64,000 nt of DNA from Yoonia sp. I 8.24 (GTDB taxonomy: Bacteria > Pseudomonadota > Alphaproteobacteria > Rhodobacterales > Rhodobacteraceae). Under the pieces are notes generated by a model. That model did no database searches, was not told the origin of the DNA, and saw only the letters and a program-made list of their open reading frames with translations. The translations under genes and the position numbers were made by a program. The DNA is taken from positions 186,001 to 250,000 of the forward strand of contig NZ_JACXGQ010000003.1 of the NCBI RefSeq assembly GCF_022096995.1, written 5' to 3'. Below are positions 35,751-44,261 of the stretch, piece by piece (position 1 is the stretch's first letter; every line of letters begins with the position of its first letter).

Positions 35751-37410
35751 TTGCTTTGTCCTCGGCTGGATAAAGGATCGCCTTAAAGGGTTCCATCCCA
35801 AGGCGACGGTAGGCTTGCAAGAAGGTCTCATCCGCGTTTTCGCGCAGGTCAAGATAACCGGTCACAAGCCGTTCAATCGCCGGTACGATGTCATCCGCGC
35901 TAAAGCCCGGGCCAGCACGTGTGCCGATAGTTGTGGTTTCGGTGCCGTCACCGCCCAACGTGATTTGGTAGTTTTCCACGCCAGCACGGTCCAAGCCCAA
36001 AATCCCAATATGCCCAACATGGTGGTGCCCGCAGGCATTGATGCAGCCTGAGATCTTGATCTTCAGTTCGCCGATTTCATGTTCGATCTTGAGCTCGTCA
36101 AACCGGGTCGCGATGTCTTGGGCAATGGGGATCGAACGTGCAGTCGCAAGTGCGCAATAATCCATACCGGGGCAGGCGATGATGTCGCTGACCAAGCCAA
36201 TGTTGGCTGTCGCCAAATCCGCTTCGCGCAATGCGGCGTAAACCGCTGGCAAATCAGCTTGATGCACATGCGGCAGGATCACGTTTTGCTCGTGGCTGAC
36301 CCGCAGTTCATTATGCCCGTATTTTTCGGCCAAGTCCGCCATAACGCGCATCTGGTGCGATGTTGCATCGCCAGGGGTTTGCCCATGCTTCTTGATGCTG
36401 ATCGATACGATCGCATAACCCGGTGCCTTATGTGCCGCGATATTGGTGTCGGACCATGACCGGAATGCGGGATTGGCTAGGCGCGCGGCCTCATAGTTCG
36501 CTGATGATTTTGACACATATGCAGGTGGCGCAAATGCGGTCTCGATCTGCTTGAGCAGCTCTTGGTCAAAGCCGCTAAAGCCTTTGCGGATATCTTCGAA
36601 ACGGGCTTCGACTAGCTCTTGCATCTTCTCAAGGCCATTCTCATGCACGGTGATTTTGATGCGGGCTTTGTATTTATTGTCGCGACGCCCGAGCAGATTG
36701 TAGACGCTGACGACGGCCTCGCAATAGGCAAGCAGGTCTTCGCGTGGCAAGAAGGCGCGCAGGACTTTACCGACCATCGGCGTGCGGCCCAGCCCACCAC
36801 CGACGATAATTTCATAACCCGCTTCGCCCGCTTCATTATGCACCATGCGCACACCGATATCATGCGCACGGGTCACCGCGCGGTCATGTTTGGCACCGCT
36901 GACGGCGATTTTGAACTTGCGTGGCAAGAACTGGAATTCTGGATGGTCGGTGGACCACTGACGCAGCAATTCGGCTACTGGGCGTGGGTCTTCGATTTCA
37001 TCAGCAGCGGCGCCTGCAAAATGATCTGCAGTCACGTTGCGGATCGTGTTGCCCGAGGTTTGCAGCGCGTGCATTTCAACATCTGCCAATGCTTCGAGCA
37101 TATCAGGCACATCGTCCAATTTTGGCCAATTGTACTGGATGTTTTGGCGCGTGGTGAAATGGCCGTACCCTTTGTCCCAGCGGTCCGCAATATAAGCTAG
37201 CTGGCGCATCTGCGTCGGGTTGAGCGTGCCATAAGGCACCGCCACGCGCAGCATATAGGCGTGTAATTGCAGATACAGACCATTCATCAAACGCAAAGGT
37301 TTGAATTCATCTTCGGTCAGTGATCCGTCGATCCGGCGTTCAACTTGGCCACGGAATTGCGCAACGCGCTCGCGGACAAAAGCTTCGTCGAAGTCGTTAT
37401 ATGCATACAT
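35740..37410 (-). CDS. cysI: Sulfite (nitrite/sulfite) reductase hemoprotein subunit
   Basis: A 556-residue siroheme/[4Fe-4S] enzyme performing the six-electron reduction of sulfite to sulfide. CPGMDYCALA and SGCINACGHH supply the four cluster Cys. With no cysJ flavoprotein in the operon, electrons probably come from ferredoxin via the nearby fpr product. It is the third gene after cysG and DUF2849, each within a few bases. Confidence 0.93.
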   Translation of the reverse strand: MYAYNDFDEAFVRERVAQFRGQVERRIDGSLTEDEFKPLRLMNGLYLQLHAYMLRVAVPYGTLNPTQMRQLAYIADRWDKGYGHFTTRQNIQYNWPKLDDVPDMLEALADVEMHALQTSGNTIRNVTADHFAGAAADEIEDPRPVAELLRQWSTDHPEFQFLPRKFKIAVSGAKHDRAVTRAHDIGVRMVHNEAGEAGYEIIVGGGLGRTPMVGKVLRAFLPREDLLAYCEAVVSVYNLLGRRDNKYKARIKITVHENGLEKMQELVEARFEDIRKGFSGFDQELLKQIETAFAPPAYVSKSSANYEAARLANPAFRSWSDTNIAAHKAPGYAIVSISIKKHGQTPGDATSHQMRVMADLAEKYGHNELRVSHEQNVILPHVHQADLPAVYAALREADLATANIGLVSDIIACPGMDYCALATARSIPIAQDIATRFDELKIEHEIGELKIKISGCINACGHHHVGHIGILGLDRAGVENYQITLGGDGTETTTIGTRAGPGFSADDIVPAIERLVTGYLDLRENADETFLQAYRRLGMEPFKAILYPAEDKANAA

Positions 37411-37412
37411 GA

Positions 37413-37712
37413 TTAAAGCTCTACCTGTTTGCCGTGGGCATAGTTTGAAGGGCCGCGGGTGCGGAATTCTTCACGAAAGTGGGTGGCTTCGGGGCCGTTT
37501 GGCCCGTCCTTGGCATCGGCCAAATAGGCGCCTGCGATTTCATCTTGGCGGGCTTGCGCTTCGAGCAGGCGCAGATCAGCGTGGGCTTCGTCGGTGATAA
37601 ACTCGGCCTCGCTGATGCTTGGGCTCCAGCGGTTGTCGGCGGTGAACCAGACGGCGTCACCTGCGATCAGCGCGTTGGCGGTGATGACTTTGGGGGTAAA
37701 AGCACGGGGCAT
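37413..37712 (-). CDS. DUF2849 protein of the sulfite-reduction operon
   Basis: A 99-residue protein with an N-terminal KVITANALIAGDAVWF strand pair typical of DUF2849, always found between cysG and cysI in Rhodobacterales and rhizobia. Role unknown. The start overlaps the cysG stop by one base, and the stop precedes cysI by 2 bases. Confidence 0.88.
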   Translation of the reverse strand: MPRAFTPKVITANALIAGDAVWFTADNRWSPSISEAEFITDEAHADLRLLEAQARQDEIAGAYLADAKDGPNGPEATHFREEFRTRGPSNYAHGKQVEL

Positions 37713-39103
37713 TATGCGAACTCCTTGAGGCTCAGCGATTGGGTTGCGGCATCGCGTGGAGCGAGACCGTAAAACGTGATGGCGGGGCCAGTCAGATTGG
37801 CGTTAGACATGGTAGGTTCAAGCGCGCCCAATGTGGTGGCGATGATCCGTTGGTCGGTGCGGCTGACGTTTTCGATGATCGTCACGGGGGTTGCTATGTC
37901 CGCGCCATGCATCAACAGGCGACCTTGAATAAAGCGTGCTGATTTCTTGCCCATATAGATGGCAGCGACTTCGCCGGGTGCGGCTAGCGCAGCCCAATCG
38001 TGATCTGCATAGCCTTTGGTGTCATGACCGGTGATCAGTCGCACAGCCGAATTGCGGCCGCGTTTTGTCAGGCTTTGACCGATGCTCGCCACGGCAGCCG
38101 AGGCCGCCGTGATCCCCGGAATGATGCTATAACTGATATCAGCGGTTTCAAGTGCGGCGATTTCTTCGTCAAGACGGCCAAACACGGTGGGGTCACCTGC
38201 CTTAAGGCGTACAACTTGGTGACCGTTTTGCGCATGTTCTACGATCAGCGCATCGATATGGCTTTGGTCCATAGACGGGCCGAAACCTTCTTTGCCCGCA
38301 TCAATGATGATCGCTTCGCGGCGTGCGAGTTCAAGAATTTCAGATGTGACCAAACGGTCGTGGATGACGACATCGGCTTTATCAATGGCATTGCGCGCTT
38401 TCAGCGTTAGCAGTTCTGGATCACCGGGGCCTGCGCCGACAAGGTCAACATGACCCGCAACGTCAGAGGCCATGATTTGCTGGTCTAGCAGCGTTTCTAA
38501 GGTTGGAATGATTGCAGCTGCGCCGTTTTCTTCAAGCGCCTTTGGCCCGCTACCAAAATAGAACGACGCCCAAAAGTCACGGCGCTTGCGCCCCAAAGGC
38601 AGTACATCTACTGCGTGACGGAAGGTCTTGCCGATGCGGGCGAGGGTGCCAAGTGACTGCGGGAGACGTGTTTCAAGATCCGCTTTGATCGCGCGGGCCA
38701 GCACAGGGGCGGCCCCTTCGGTGCCAATGGCGACGGTAACTGGATCACGGTCAACGATAGCAGGGGTGATGAACTGGCTGTCAGCAAGGTTATCGACAAT
38801 ATTGACCAGCGCCCCTTCGGTGGTGGCGATCGCTGCGACACGGGCGTCCTCAGCATCATCTTCGTTCGCGCCATAAAACAGGGCAGCCCCTACGGCGTCA
38901 CCAGATTGCATTGTGCGGGCGATCAAGCTCAGTTTGCCTTGTGCCGCCCAACGGGTGATCTCGGGGTTGGGGGACGGGGTGATCACGACCAGCTTGGCTT
39001 CGGTTTTAAACAAAAGGCGCAGCTTTGCCATAGCCGCATCGCCACCACCCGAAAGGACAATGGTTTGGCCGGCGACGGCAAGGAAGATTGGAAAGTGCTG
39101 CAT
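37712..39103 (-). CDS. cysG: Siroheme synthase CysG (methyltransferase/dehydrogenase/ferrochelatase)
   Basis: A 463-residue trifunctional enzyme making siroheme for CysI. The N-terminal precorrin-2 dehydrogenase/ferrochelatase has NAD loop VLSGGGDAAMAKLR (Ser and Asp replacing the more common G-G-G-x-V-A). The C-terminal uroporphyrinogen-III methyltransferase starts VDLVGAGPGDPELLTLKA and contains RLKAGDPTVFGR. First gene of the operon; divergent from the Lrp/AsnC gene, with an Lrp-like operator between them. Confidence 0.95.
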   Translation of the reverse strand: MQHFPIFLAVAGQTIVLSGGGDAAMAKLRLLFKTEAKLVVITPSPNPEITRWAAQGKLSLIARTMQSGDAVGAALFYGANEDDAEDARVAAIATTEGALVNIVDNLADSQFITPAIVDRDPVTVAIGTEGAAPVLARAIKADLETRLPQSLGTLARIGKTFRHAVDVLPLGRKRRDFWASFYFGSGPKALEENGAAAIIPTLETLLDQQIMASDVAGHVDLVGAGPGDPELLTLKARNAIDKADVVIHDRLVTSEILELARREAIIIDAGKEGFGPSMDQSHIDALIVEHAQNGHQVVRLKAGDPTVFGRLDEEIAALETADISYSIIPGITAASAAVASIGQSLTKRGRNSAVRLITGHDTKGYADHDWAALAAPGEVAAIYMGKKSARFIQGRLLMHGADIATPVTIIENVSRTDQRIIATTLGALEPTMSNANLTGPAITFYGLAPRDAATQSLSLKEFA

Positions 39104-39132
39104 AGCGAACCTCTGATTTGATGGGTTTAATA

Positions 39133-39147
39133 TAGAATATTGTTCTG
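39133..39147. promoter_or_regulatory. Lrp/AsnC-type operator between cysG and the Lrp-like gene
   Basis: TAGAATATTGTTCTG matches 14 of 15 positions of the E. coli Lrp consensus YAGHAWATTWTDCTR; the exception is G at position 10. It lies 30 bases upstream of the cysG ATG and about 90 upstream of the regulator's ATG, in the only AT-rich part of the divergent gap. Confidence 0.65.
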
Positions 39148-39238
39148 CTATTTACGCCCCCTACAGGGCAGTTAAGGAAAGTTGTTCCGGTTGCCCGCGA
39201 ATTTGGACCGCCCGTCCTATGAATGCGGAGAATTAAGA

Positions 39239-39700
39239 ATGTCGGTACGGATTGATGCGACAGATCGGAAAATTTTGGCGGCTTTACAGGCCGACGCAGC
39301 GCAGTCATTGGACGAAATCGCTAAGAATGTTGGGTCATCTAAGACCCCCGTTTGGAATCGCATTCGCAAAATGCGTGAGGCGGGGATTATAGGCCAACAA
39401 ACGGTAATGCTGGATGCCGAAGCGCTGGGGTTTGAGGCTTGTTTCTTTGTCTTGATCCGCACATCCGAGCATGATGCGGACTGGCAGGGGAAGTTCCTCA
39501 AGGCGTTGAAATCACGCCCCGAAGTGCAAGAAGCGCACAGGCTGGCGGGCGACATCGATTACATCCTCAAAGTCCGGGTCAAAAACGCCCGTGCCTACGA
39601 TATTTTCTATCAGGCGCTAATTTCTGAGGTGAAAGTGCATAACGTCACCGCGCTCTTGTCGATGGAAGAGATCAAATCGACAGTGGCGCTGCCGCTTTAG
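39239..39700 (+). CDS. Lrp/AsnC-family regulator, likely of the cys operon
   Basis: A 153-residue regulator starting MSVRIDATDRKILAALQAD. N-terminal AsnC-type HTH (SLDEIAKNVGSSKTPVWNRIRKM) and a C-terminal RAM ligand domain. ATG 39239 has GGAG upstream; the longer frame from 39182 lacks one. Divergent orientation from cysG and a near-consensus Lrp site in the gap suggest that it controls sulfate reduction, perhaps in response to cysteine or another amino acid. Confidence 0.9.
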   Translation: MSVRIDATDRKILAALQADAAQSLDEIAKNVGSSKTPVWNRIRKMREAGIIGQQTVMLDAEALGFEACFFVLIRTSEHDADWQGKFLKALKSRPEVQEAHRLAGDIDYILKVRVKNARAYDIFYQALISEVKVHNVTALLSMEEIKSTVALPL

Positions 39701-39745
39701 CGGATGCGCCCCTCGGGGTGGTCGAAGGGCGCTAAAGATGTGTCG

Positions 39746-40852
39746 CTATGTGGCAAGCAATCGCAGACGCGAGGTAAATTCGCCGCGGTCTACGTAGCAC
39801 CCGTGCAAGTGCCGGAACCCTGTTGAAGGATCAAACGCATCGCGGCCGTGCAGGACTCGGCGATTGTCGAACACCACCATTTCACCAGCCTGTAAGCGCA
39901 ACGTGAGCCGGTATTTAGGATCGCGTGTCTTGGCCATGAAGGCGCGGTAGGCGCGATAGTAGTCGGCCATGACCTCGGAGGGCATATCAAAGACCCCGGC
40001 CAAATGCGCATTGTACCTGATTTCAACTACAGCACCCGCATTGTCCAAGGTGATCACGGGTTCATACACGCGAATATCTGCGGTTTGGTCGCTAAAGCGA
40101 AACGGAATAGGCACGTCACAAAGTAGTTGAAAGGCTTCGGGGTCTTCTGACCGCAAATCTTCGGCCATCGCGAACCCATCCGCAAAGATGGAACCGCCGC
40201 CCGTTGCCTCATTCGCGAGGCAATGCAGGAATTGATAGCCCGGTGGGACCTCTTGGTTTGGCAAATCTGTATGCAAGGGCAACGCCACAGAAGTATAAGC
40301 GAGGTTATTGGGATCGGGTTTATTGACCACCTCAAAAGTGGTGCCAAAGTTCGTTTTGCGCAGAAAACCAATCCGCTTGGCCACATCCGTGCCTGCGCTG
40401 GTGCGGTTTTCAAGCTGGTCAATCATTGCGATGCCATAGCGGGCAGTTTCTTGCATCCATGATTGGAGCGATTGATCTTGCGCAAGAATTTCAGCCGCCC
40501 CATGACGTGGCAAAGATGATGCGGTCATTTCAGCGCGCCATAACTGCGGTTGTATTGCTGCGGGGTCATGCGCGCGCTGTCCGGGACGATGGTCGTGCAG
40601 CAGTTTCACGGGGATGTTGCTGATGTGGCCATCGGCATAGCGCAGGGTGACGTTTCCTTCGCCCAATTGCGCGCCTGACAGGATGGGGGACACATCGAGT
40701 GCAAGCAAATCAAGGACCCGCTCGTGGGTTTGCGGATGGAACCCGGACGGACAGTTATCGCGTAGCCAAATTGTCGGGTAGGTCGTGGTGTTCCCGTCGC
40801 TCCACGCGACGTAAAGCCCGTCGGCCGCAGCCGAAAGTGATTGTATGGTCAT
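39746..40852 (-). CDS. Gamma-butyrobetaine/trimethyllysine-type 2-oxoglutarate dioxygenase
   Basis: A 368-residue protein with an N-terminal DUF971/GBBH-like zinc domain (TIWLRDNCPS...H) and a C-terminal TauD domain with iron ligands HTDLPNQ and a distal RVLHGRDAF. This two-domain architecture is that of gamma-butyrobetaine hydroxylase (carnitine synthesis) and trimethyllysine hydroxylase; which substrate applies is not clear. It converges with the Lrp gene and lies opposite the damaged 5' region of the outer-membrane gene. Confidence 0.88.
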   Translation of the reverse strand: MTIQSLSAAADGLYVAWSDGNTTTYPTIWLRDNCPSGFHPQTHERVLDLLALDVSPILSGAQLGEGNVTLRYADGHISNIPVKLLHDHRPGQRAHDPAAIQPQLWRAEMTASSLPRHGAAEILAQDQSLQSWMQETARYGIAMIDQLENRTSAGTDVAKRIGFLRKTNFGTTFEVVNKPDPNNLAYTSVALPLHTDLPNQEVPPGYQFLHCLANEATGGGSIFADGFAMAEDLRSEDPEAFQLLCDVPIPFRFSDQTADIRVYEPVITLDNAGAVVEIRYNAHLAGVFDMPSEVMADYYRAYRAFMAKTRDPKYRLTLRLQAGEMVVFDNRRVLHGRDAFDPSTGFRHLHGCYVDRGEFTSRLRLLAT

Positions 40853-41043
40853 CTAAGTACCTATCTATTTTGAAAAGTTGATTGAACGTGCACAATCAAC
40901 CGCAGGGCGGGGGCCACCACTCCTGTGTCTTGCCATAGGGCGCGCCTCGCGCACGCCACCCCAGCTCAAAATATGTAAGGTTAGATACCATGGCTGGAAA
41001 CTAGGACGATCGCCGGGTTTCGGCAAGGCATGGCCTTTCATGT

Positions 41044-41080
41044 AAAGACTGCAAGTCTTTCGCCACCTACCTTAGGCGAA
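41044..41080. other. Two adjacent hairpins upstream of the triple-barrel gene
   Basis: AAAGACT-GCA-AGTCTTT (41044-41060) runs directly into TTCGCC-N10-GGCGAA (41059-41080). They lie in the 280-base gap upstream of the outer-membrane gene, which otherwise has no ORF with a usable start. They may be a leader structure or a degraded terminator. Confidence 0.4.
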
Positions 41081-41132
41081 GGAGCGGGCTAACCGGAGTT
41101 TCGCAAACTGCGGCGTCAGTGTCTGCACAAGA

Positions 41133-42980
41133 TTGCAACACGACTGGAATGGCTGGTATGTCGGCGGTCAAATCGGCCTTTCGCAACATTCGGCTACATA
41201 TGAAGATGTCGACTATGACTGGTATGGGAGCACAATTGACCTACTGTCGCTTGGTGGGTCAGCCGGTGTTAGTCTTGGATACAATACCGTTACACAGAAC
41301 ACGCTGATGGGCGTTCAGGCGGATATCGGTGTTCTGAGCAACTCTGAAGAAACGATCTATGCTTCGGATGTTCAGATGCAAAATGATCTCGATGTGATGG
41401 TAAAACTGCAAGGCCGGGTTGGTCATGCTGTTGGCGATACAGTGATTTATACTTCTGCGGGTTTGGCATACGCGAATTTTGAACGTTCATGGACCGAGTA
41501 TAATGACGTGCCCGACACTTGGCCTGATCTTGGGGATGGCAAAGTTGGGGTCGTCCTTGGCTTTGGGCTTGAACAAGCCATCAATGAACGGCTTTCGGTT
41601 AGCGGTGCATTTACCTCTAGCTTGTTCGGCGAAAACACCAGCGTGAACCCCAATGGGTTTCCACTACGGATCAATGATAAGGTGGATGAACTAACATTCG
41701 CGGTGAACTACAAACTGGGCGATGTAAGCGCGACCGGCGCTGCGCAGCCGCAAGCCGGGTCACCTGCGAATTTTGCGGGTGCCTATGGCGGTGCGCGCCT
41801 CGGCGGGTCTTTTGCTGATATATCGACAAGTGATATCGATTTTTTTATGGGGGGGAGCACTTATGATGTTGGAAATACGGGCGGCCTTGCTGCGCTTTCT
41901 GGCGGTTATAACTGGCAGCTTGGCGCGACTGTTGTTGGGGTTGAGACGCAGCTTTCCTTCGCAGGTTTGTCCGAAAGCTATGACAATTCCTATGGCACCT
42001 TAGAGACCGGCATTGAGCAGACGGCGAGCATTCGCGCCCGTGCAGGTATGGCCGTCGGTGATACCATGCTTTATGTTCTGGGTGGGGTTACCGCTGCAGA
42101 TGTTGAAAACCTCAATTATGCGGATACAAGCGGCACGTACACTGGGCTTACCGTTGGTGCTGGGGTTGAACAGTTCGTTACAGATCGTATTTCGTGGACC
42201 GCTGAGGGGACTTATACGCTCTTTGATGGGCAAGATGACAGCGATTCAACCGATGATGGGCTCTATGGTACTGCTGATTTGACCACGGTTTCTGCAGGGG
42301 TGAACTATTACTTTGGCGAAGGCGGGCGCAATACGGGGGCTGGTGCTATGGCACCGTCACATGATTGGTCAGGTGGCTACTATGGGGCTGATCTGATTGC
42401 GTTGGCAAATGAAGGCAGCGTGCAAGATCCGGATTACTATGAAAGTGGCGGGTCGTTTGATGTTGTGTCGCTTGGCGCCGGGGTTGGCGGTCACGTCGGC
42501 TATAACTGGCAAAATGGGGCATTTGTCTATGGTGCAGTGGCGGATATTGCAGCTTATTCAAACGATGAAGCGCAAACCGCTACCGGATACCGTGAAGTTT
42601 CATCAGCGATCACAGCGATGGCGACCCTGCGTGGCCGTGCGGGTATCGCATCTGGCAATACGCTATTTTACACAACGGCAGGCTTGGGCTTCGTTCAATC
42701 TGAATTGGAACACGCCTACCTTCCATCACCAAACACTAGCAGCTTCGACCTGAGCGATACACGCGTGGGTGCGGTTGTTGGGCTTGGGGTAGAGCACGCG
42801 CTGTCAGATACCATGAGCGTGAAACTCGAAACGCTCTACTTTACTTCTGCTGAGGGTGATTATGCGCAAGATCCTGTTCAGGGTTGTGGCGGTCCATCGG
42901 GCTTTGATGGCGGAGATTGCGAAATGGTCGGAACCGATTCCAATCTGGCGATTAAGGCTGGGCTGTCGTTCGCATTCTAA
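41133..42980 (+). CDS. Triple tandem beta-barrel outer-membrane protein, 5' end apparently damaged
   Basis: The 615-codon frame contains three successive OmpW/Omp25-like 8-stranded barrel modules. They open with NGWYVGGQIG (about residue 5), GAYGGARLGGSF (about 220) and WSGGYYGADL (about 410). Each ends in alternating strands, and the last ends SFAF, as outer-membrane barrels do. The frame begins only at a TTG without a ribosome binding site, and no signal peptide precedes it. In another frame just upstream, TGVSQTAASVSAQD looks like the end of a signal peptide, so a frameshift plus loss of the start is likely. A terminator follows. Confidence 0.7.
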   Translation: MQHDWNGWYVGGQIGLSQHSATYEDVDYDWYGSTIDLLSLGGSAGVSLGYNTVTQNTLMGVQADIGVLSNSEETIYASDVQMQNDLDVMVKLQGRVGHAVGDTVIYTSAGLAYANFERSWTEYNDVPDTWPDLGDGKVGVVLGFGLEQAINERLSVSGAFTSSLFGENTSVNPNGFPLRINDKVDELTFAVNYKLGDVSATGAAQPQAGSPANFAGAYGGARLGGSFADISTSDIDFFMGGSTYDVGNTGGLAALSGGYNWQLGATVVGVETQLSFAGLSESYDNSYGTLETGIEQTASIRARAGMAVGDTMLYVLGGVTAADVENLNYADTSGTYTGLTVGAGVEQFVTDRISWTAEGTYTLFDGQDDSDSTDDGLYGTADLTTVSAGVNYYFGEGGRNTGAGAMAPSHDWSGGYYGADLIALANEGSVQDPDYYESGGSFDVVSLGAGVGGHVGYNWQNGAFVYGAVADIAAYSNDEAQTATGYREVSSAITAMATLRGRAGIASGNTLFYTTAGLGFVQSELEHAYLPSPNTSSFDLSDTRVGAVVGLGVEHALSDTMSVKLETLYFTSAEGDYAQDPVQGCGGPSGFDGGDCEMVGTDSNLAIKAGLSFAF

Positions 42981-43002
42981 TTTCGTCACATAAGACATAA
43001 TT

Positions 43003-43034
43003 GCCTGCGCGGGTATTCTCGCGCGGGCTTTTTT
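43003..43034 (+). terminator. Intrinsic terminator after the outer-membrane gene
   Basis: Stem GCCTGCGCG / CGCGCGGGC (one T-G pair), 8-base loop, six T. The end reaches the stop codon of the convergent P450 gene. Confidence 0.85.
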
Positions 43035-44202
43035 ATGCGCTTTGCGTCACCATTAATCGCTCTAGCCCGTGAAAATGAAACACGTCGCCGTATTGTGGGA
43101 CTGTGGCCAGTTGCAGATCTGGGCAACGTTCAAACAGCACCTCAAGCGCGATCTTTAATTCAAGCCGCGCCAGCGGTGCGCCGACACAAAAATGAATGCC
43201 GCCCCCAAAGCTGGTATTTTGCGGGCCCTTACGGTTCGGATCAAAGGTGTTGGGATTGTCGTAAGCTTCTGGGTCACGGTTTCCGGCACCTAAAAGACAT
43301 GCAATCTGATCGCCACGTTTGAACGTTTGATCGCCAATTGTGACATCGTCATAAACCCAGCGGGTAAACATGTGCAGCGGTGGGTCAAAACGGATGATTT
43401 CCTCGACGCAAGGCTCTGATATATTACGGATTTTACGCTCAAGTAGCGTTTTTACGCCATTGCCGAGCGTGTGGACCGTCGCCTCATGGCCCGCATTGAG
43501 CAAGAGAATGCAAGTGGTAATCAATTCGTCTTCGGACAGTTTTTCACCGTCTTCCTCTGCCGCGATAAGGGTAGAGATCAGGTCATCTCTCGGGCTTTGG
43601 CGTCTGAGTGCGATATAGCTGCGCATAAACGCAGTGAAATCATTGGTGGCGGCGATGGCCGCGGCTTCGATCTCGGGGGTGCGGCGGGCCTGGTACATAG
43701 AAACCATCGCGTTCGACCAGCGTAGCAAATCATCTGCGCGGTTTTCAGGAACACCCAGCAAGCGTGAAATCACAACGACCGGCACGGGCTGCGCATAGGC
43801 GGTCAGGAGGTCGAACGGCCCGTTTGGGAATTGATCGATTAAGTCATGGCATAATTGCCGGATATCAGGACCAAGTGCGGCTATTGTGCGACTGGTGAAA
43901 GCCCGCAAAACCAACGCGCGCAAGCGCTTATGCTTTTCGCCTTCCAACTCGAGCATGGAGTGTGCTTCGACGTCGTAAAACGGCTGCAAAGCGGCGGGGA
44001 TATCGGGCGCAAGTTCTGCCGGGCATTCGCGCCCCATTTTGCGATTGCGCAACACCGCATGCACTGCGCTATGTGACACCGCGCAAGCCATGTCATAGTC
44101 TTCCCACCAAAAAAAGTCGCCACCCGCGCGGGTTTGATCATAAAACGGGTAGGGGTCTTGGACAAAAGCGGGGTCTGTCGGGGATTGAGAAAAGCGTTGC
44201 AT
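43033..44202 (-). CDS. Bacterial cytochrome P450
   Basis: A 389-residue class I soluble P450. Heme-ligand Cys339 in FGGGIHFCVGAPLARLEL; I-helix oxygen-binding AGHEAT; ExxR represented by EEIIR; and the usual RDP/PNTFDPNR region. Substrate unknown. No ferredoxin gene is adjacent, so electrons must come from elsewhere. It is divergent from dctB with about 60 bases between them. Confidence 0.94.
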   Translation of the reverse strand: MQRFSQSPTDPAFVQDPYPFYDQTRAGGDFFWWEDYDMACAVSHSAVHAVLRNRKMGRECPAELAPDIPAALQPFYDVEAHSMLELEGEKHKRLRALVLRAFTSRTIAALGPDIRQLCHDLIDQFPNGPFDLLTAYAQPVPVVVISRLLGVPENRADDLLRWSNAMVSMYQARRTPEIEAAAIAATNDFTAFMRSYIALRRQSPRDDLISTLIAAEEDGEKLSEDELITTCILLLNAGHEATVHTLGNGVKTLLERKIRNISEPCVEEIIRFDPPLHMFTRWVYDDVTIGDQTFKRGDQIACLLGAGNRDPEAYDNPNTFDPNRKGPQNTSFGGGIHFCVGAPLARLELKIALEVLFERCPDLQLATVPQYGDVFHFHGLERLMVTQSA

Positions 44203-44261
44203 AGCGAAGGTTTGACCCGCCTGTCTGGCCTTTGCAAGAGGGTCTGGATAAGTTGCCAGTC

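Noticed and set aside
40925..41042. Short ATG frames upstream of the outer-membrane gene (MAGN and a 20-codon frame)
   Set aside because: Each stops within a few codons and leads into no conserved sequence.
41119..41307. Short plus-strand frame starting SAQD, upstream of the triple-barrel gene
   Set aside because: Treated as the remnant of the signal-peptide frame, not a separate gene; it ends within the barrel region.
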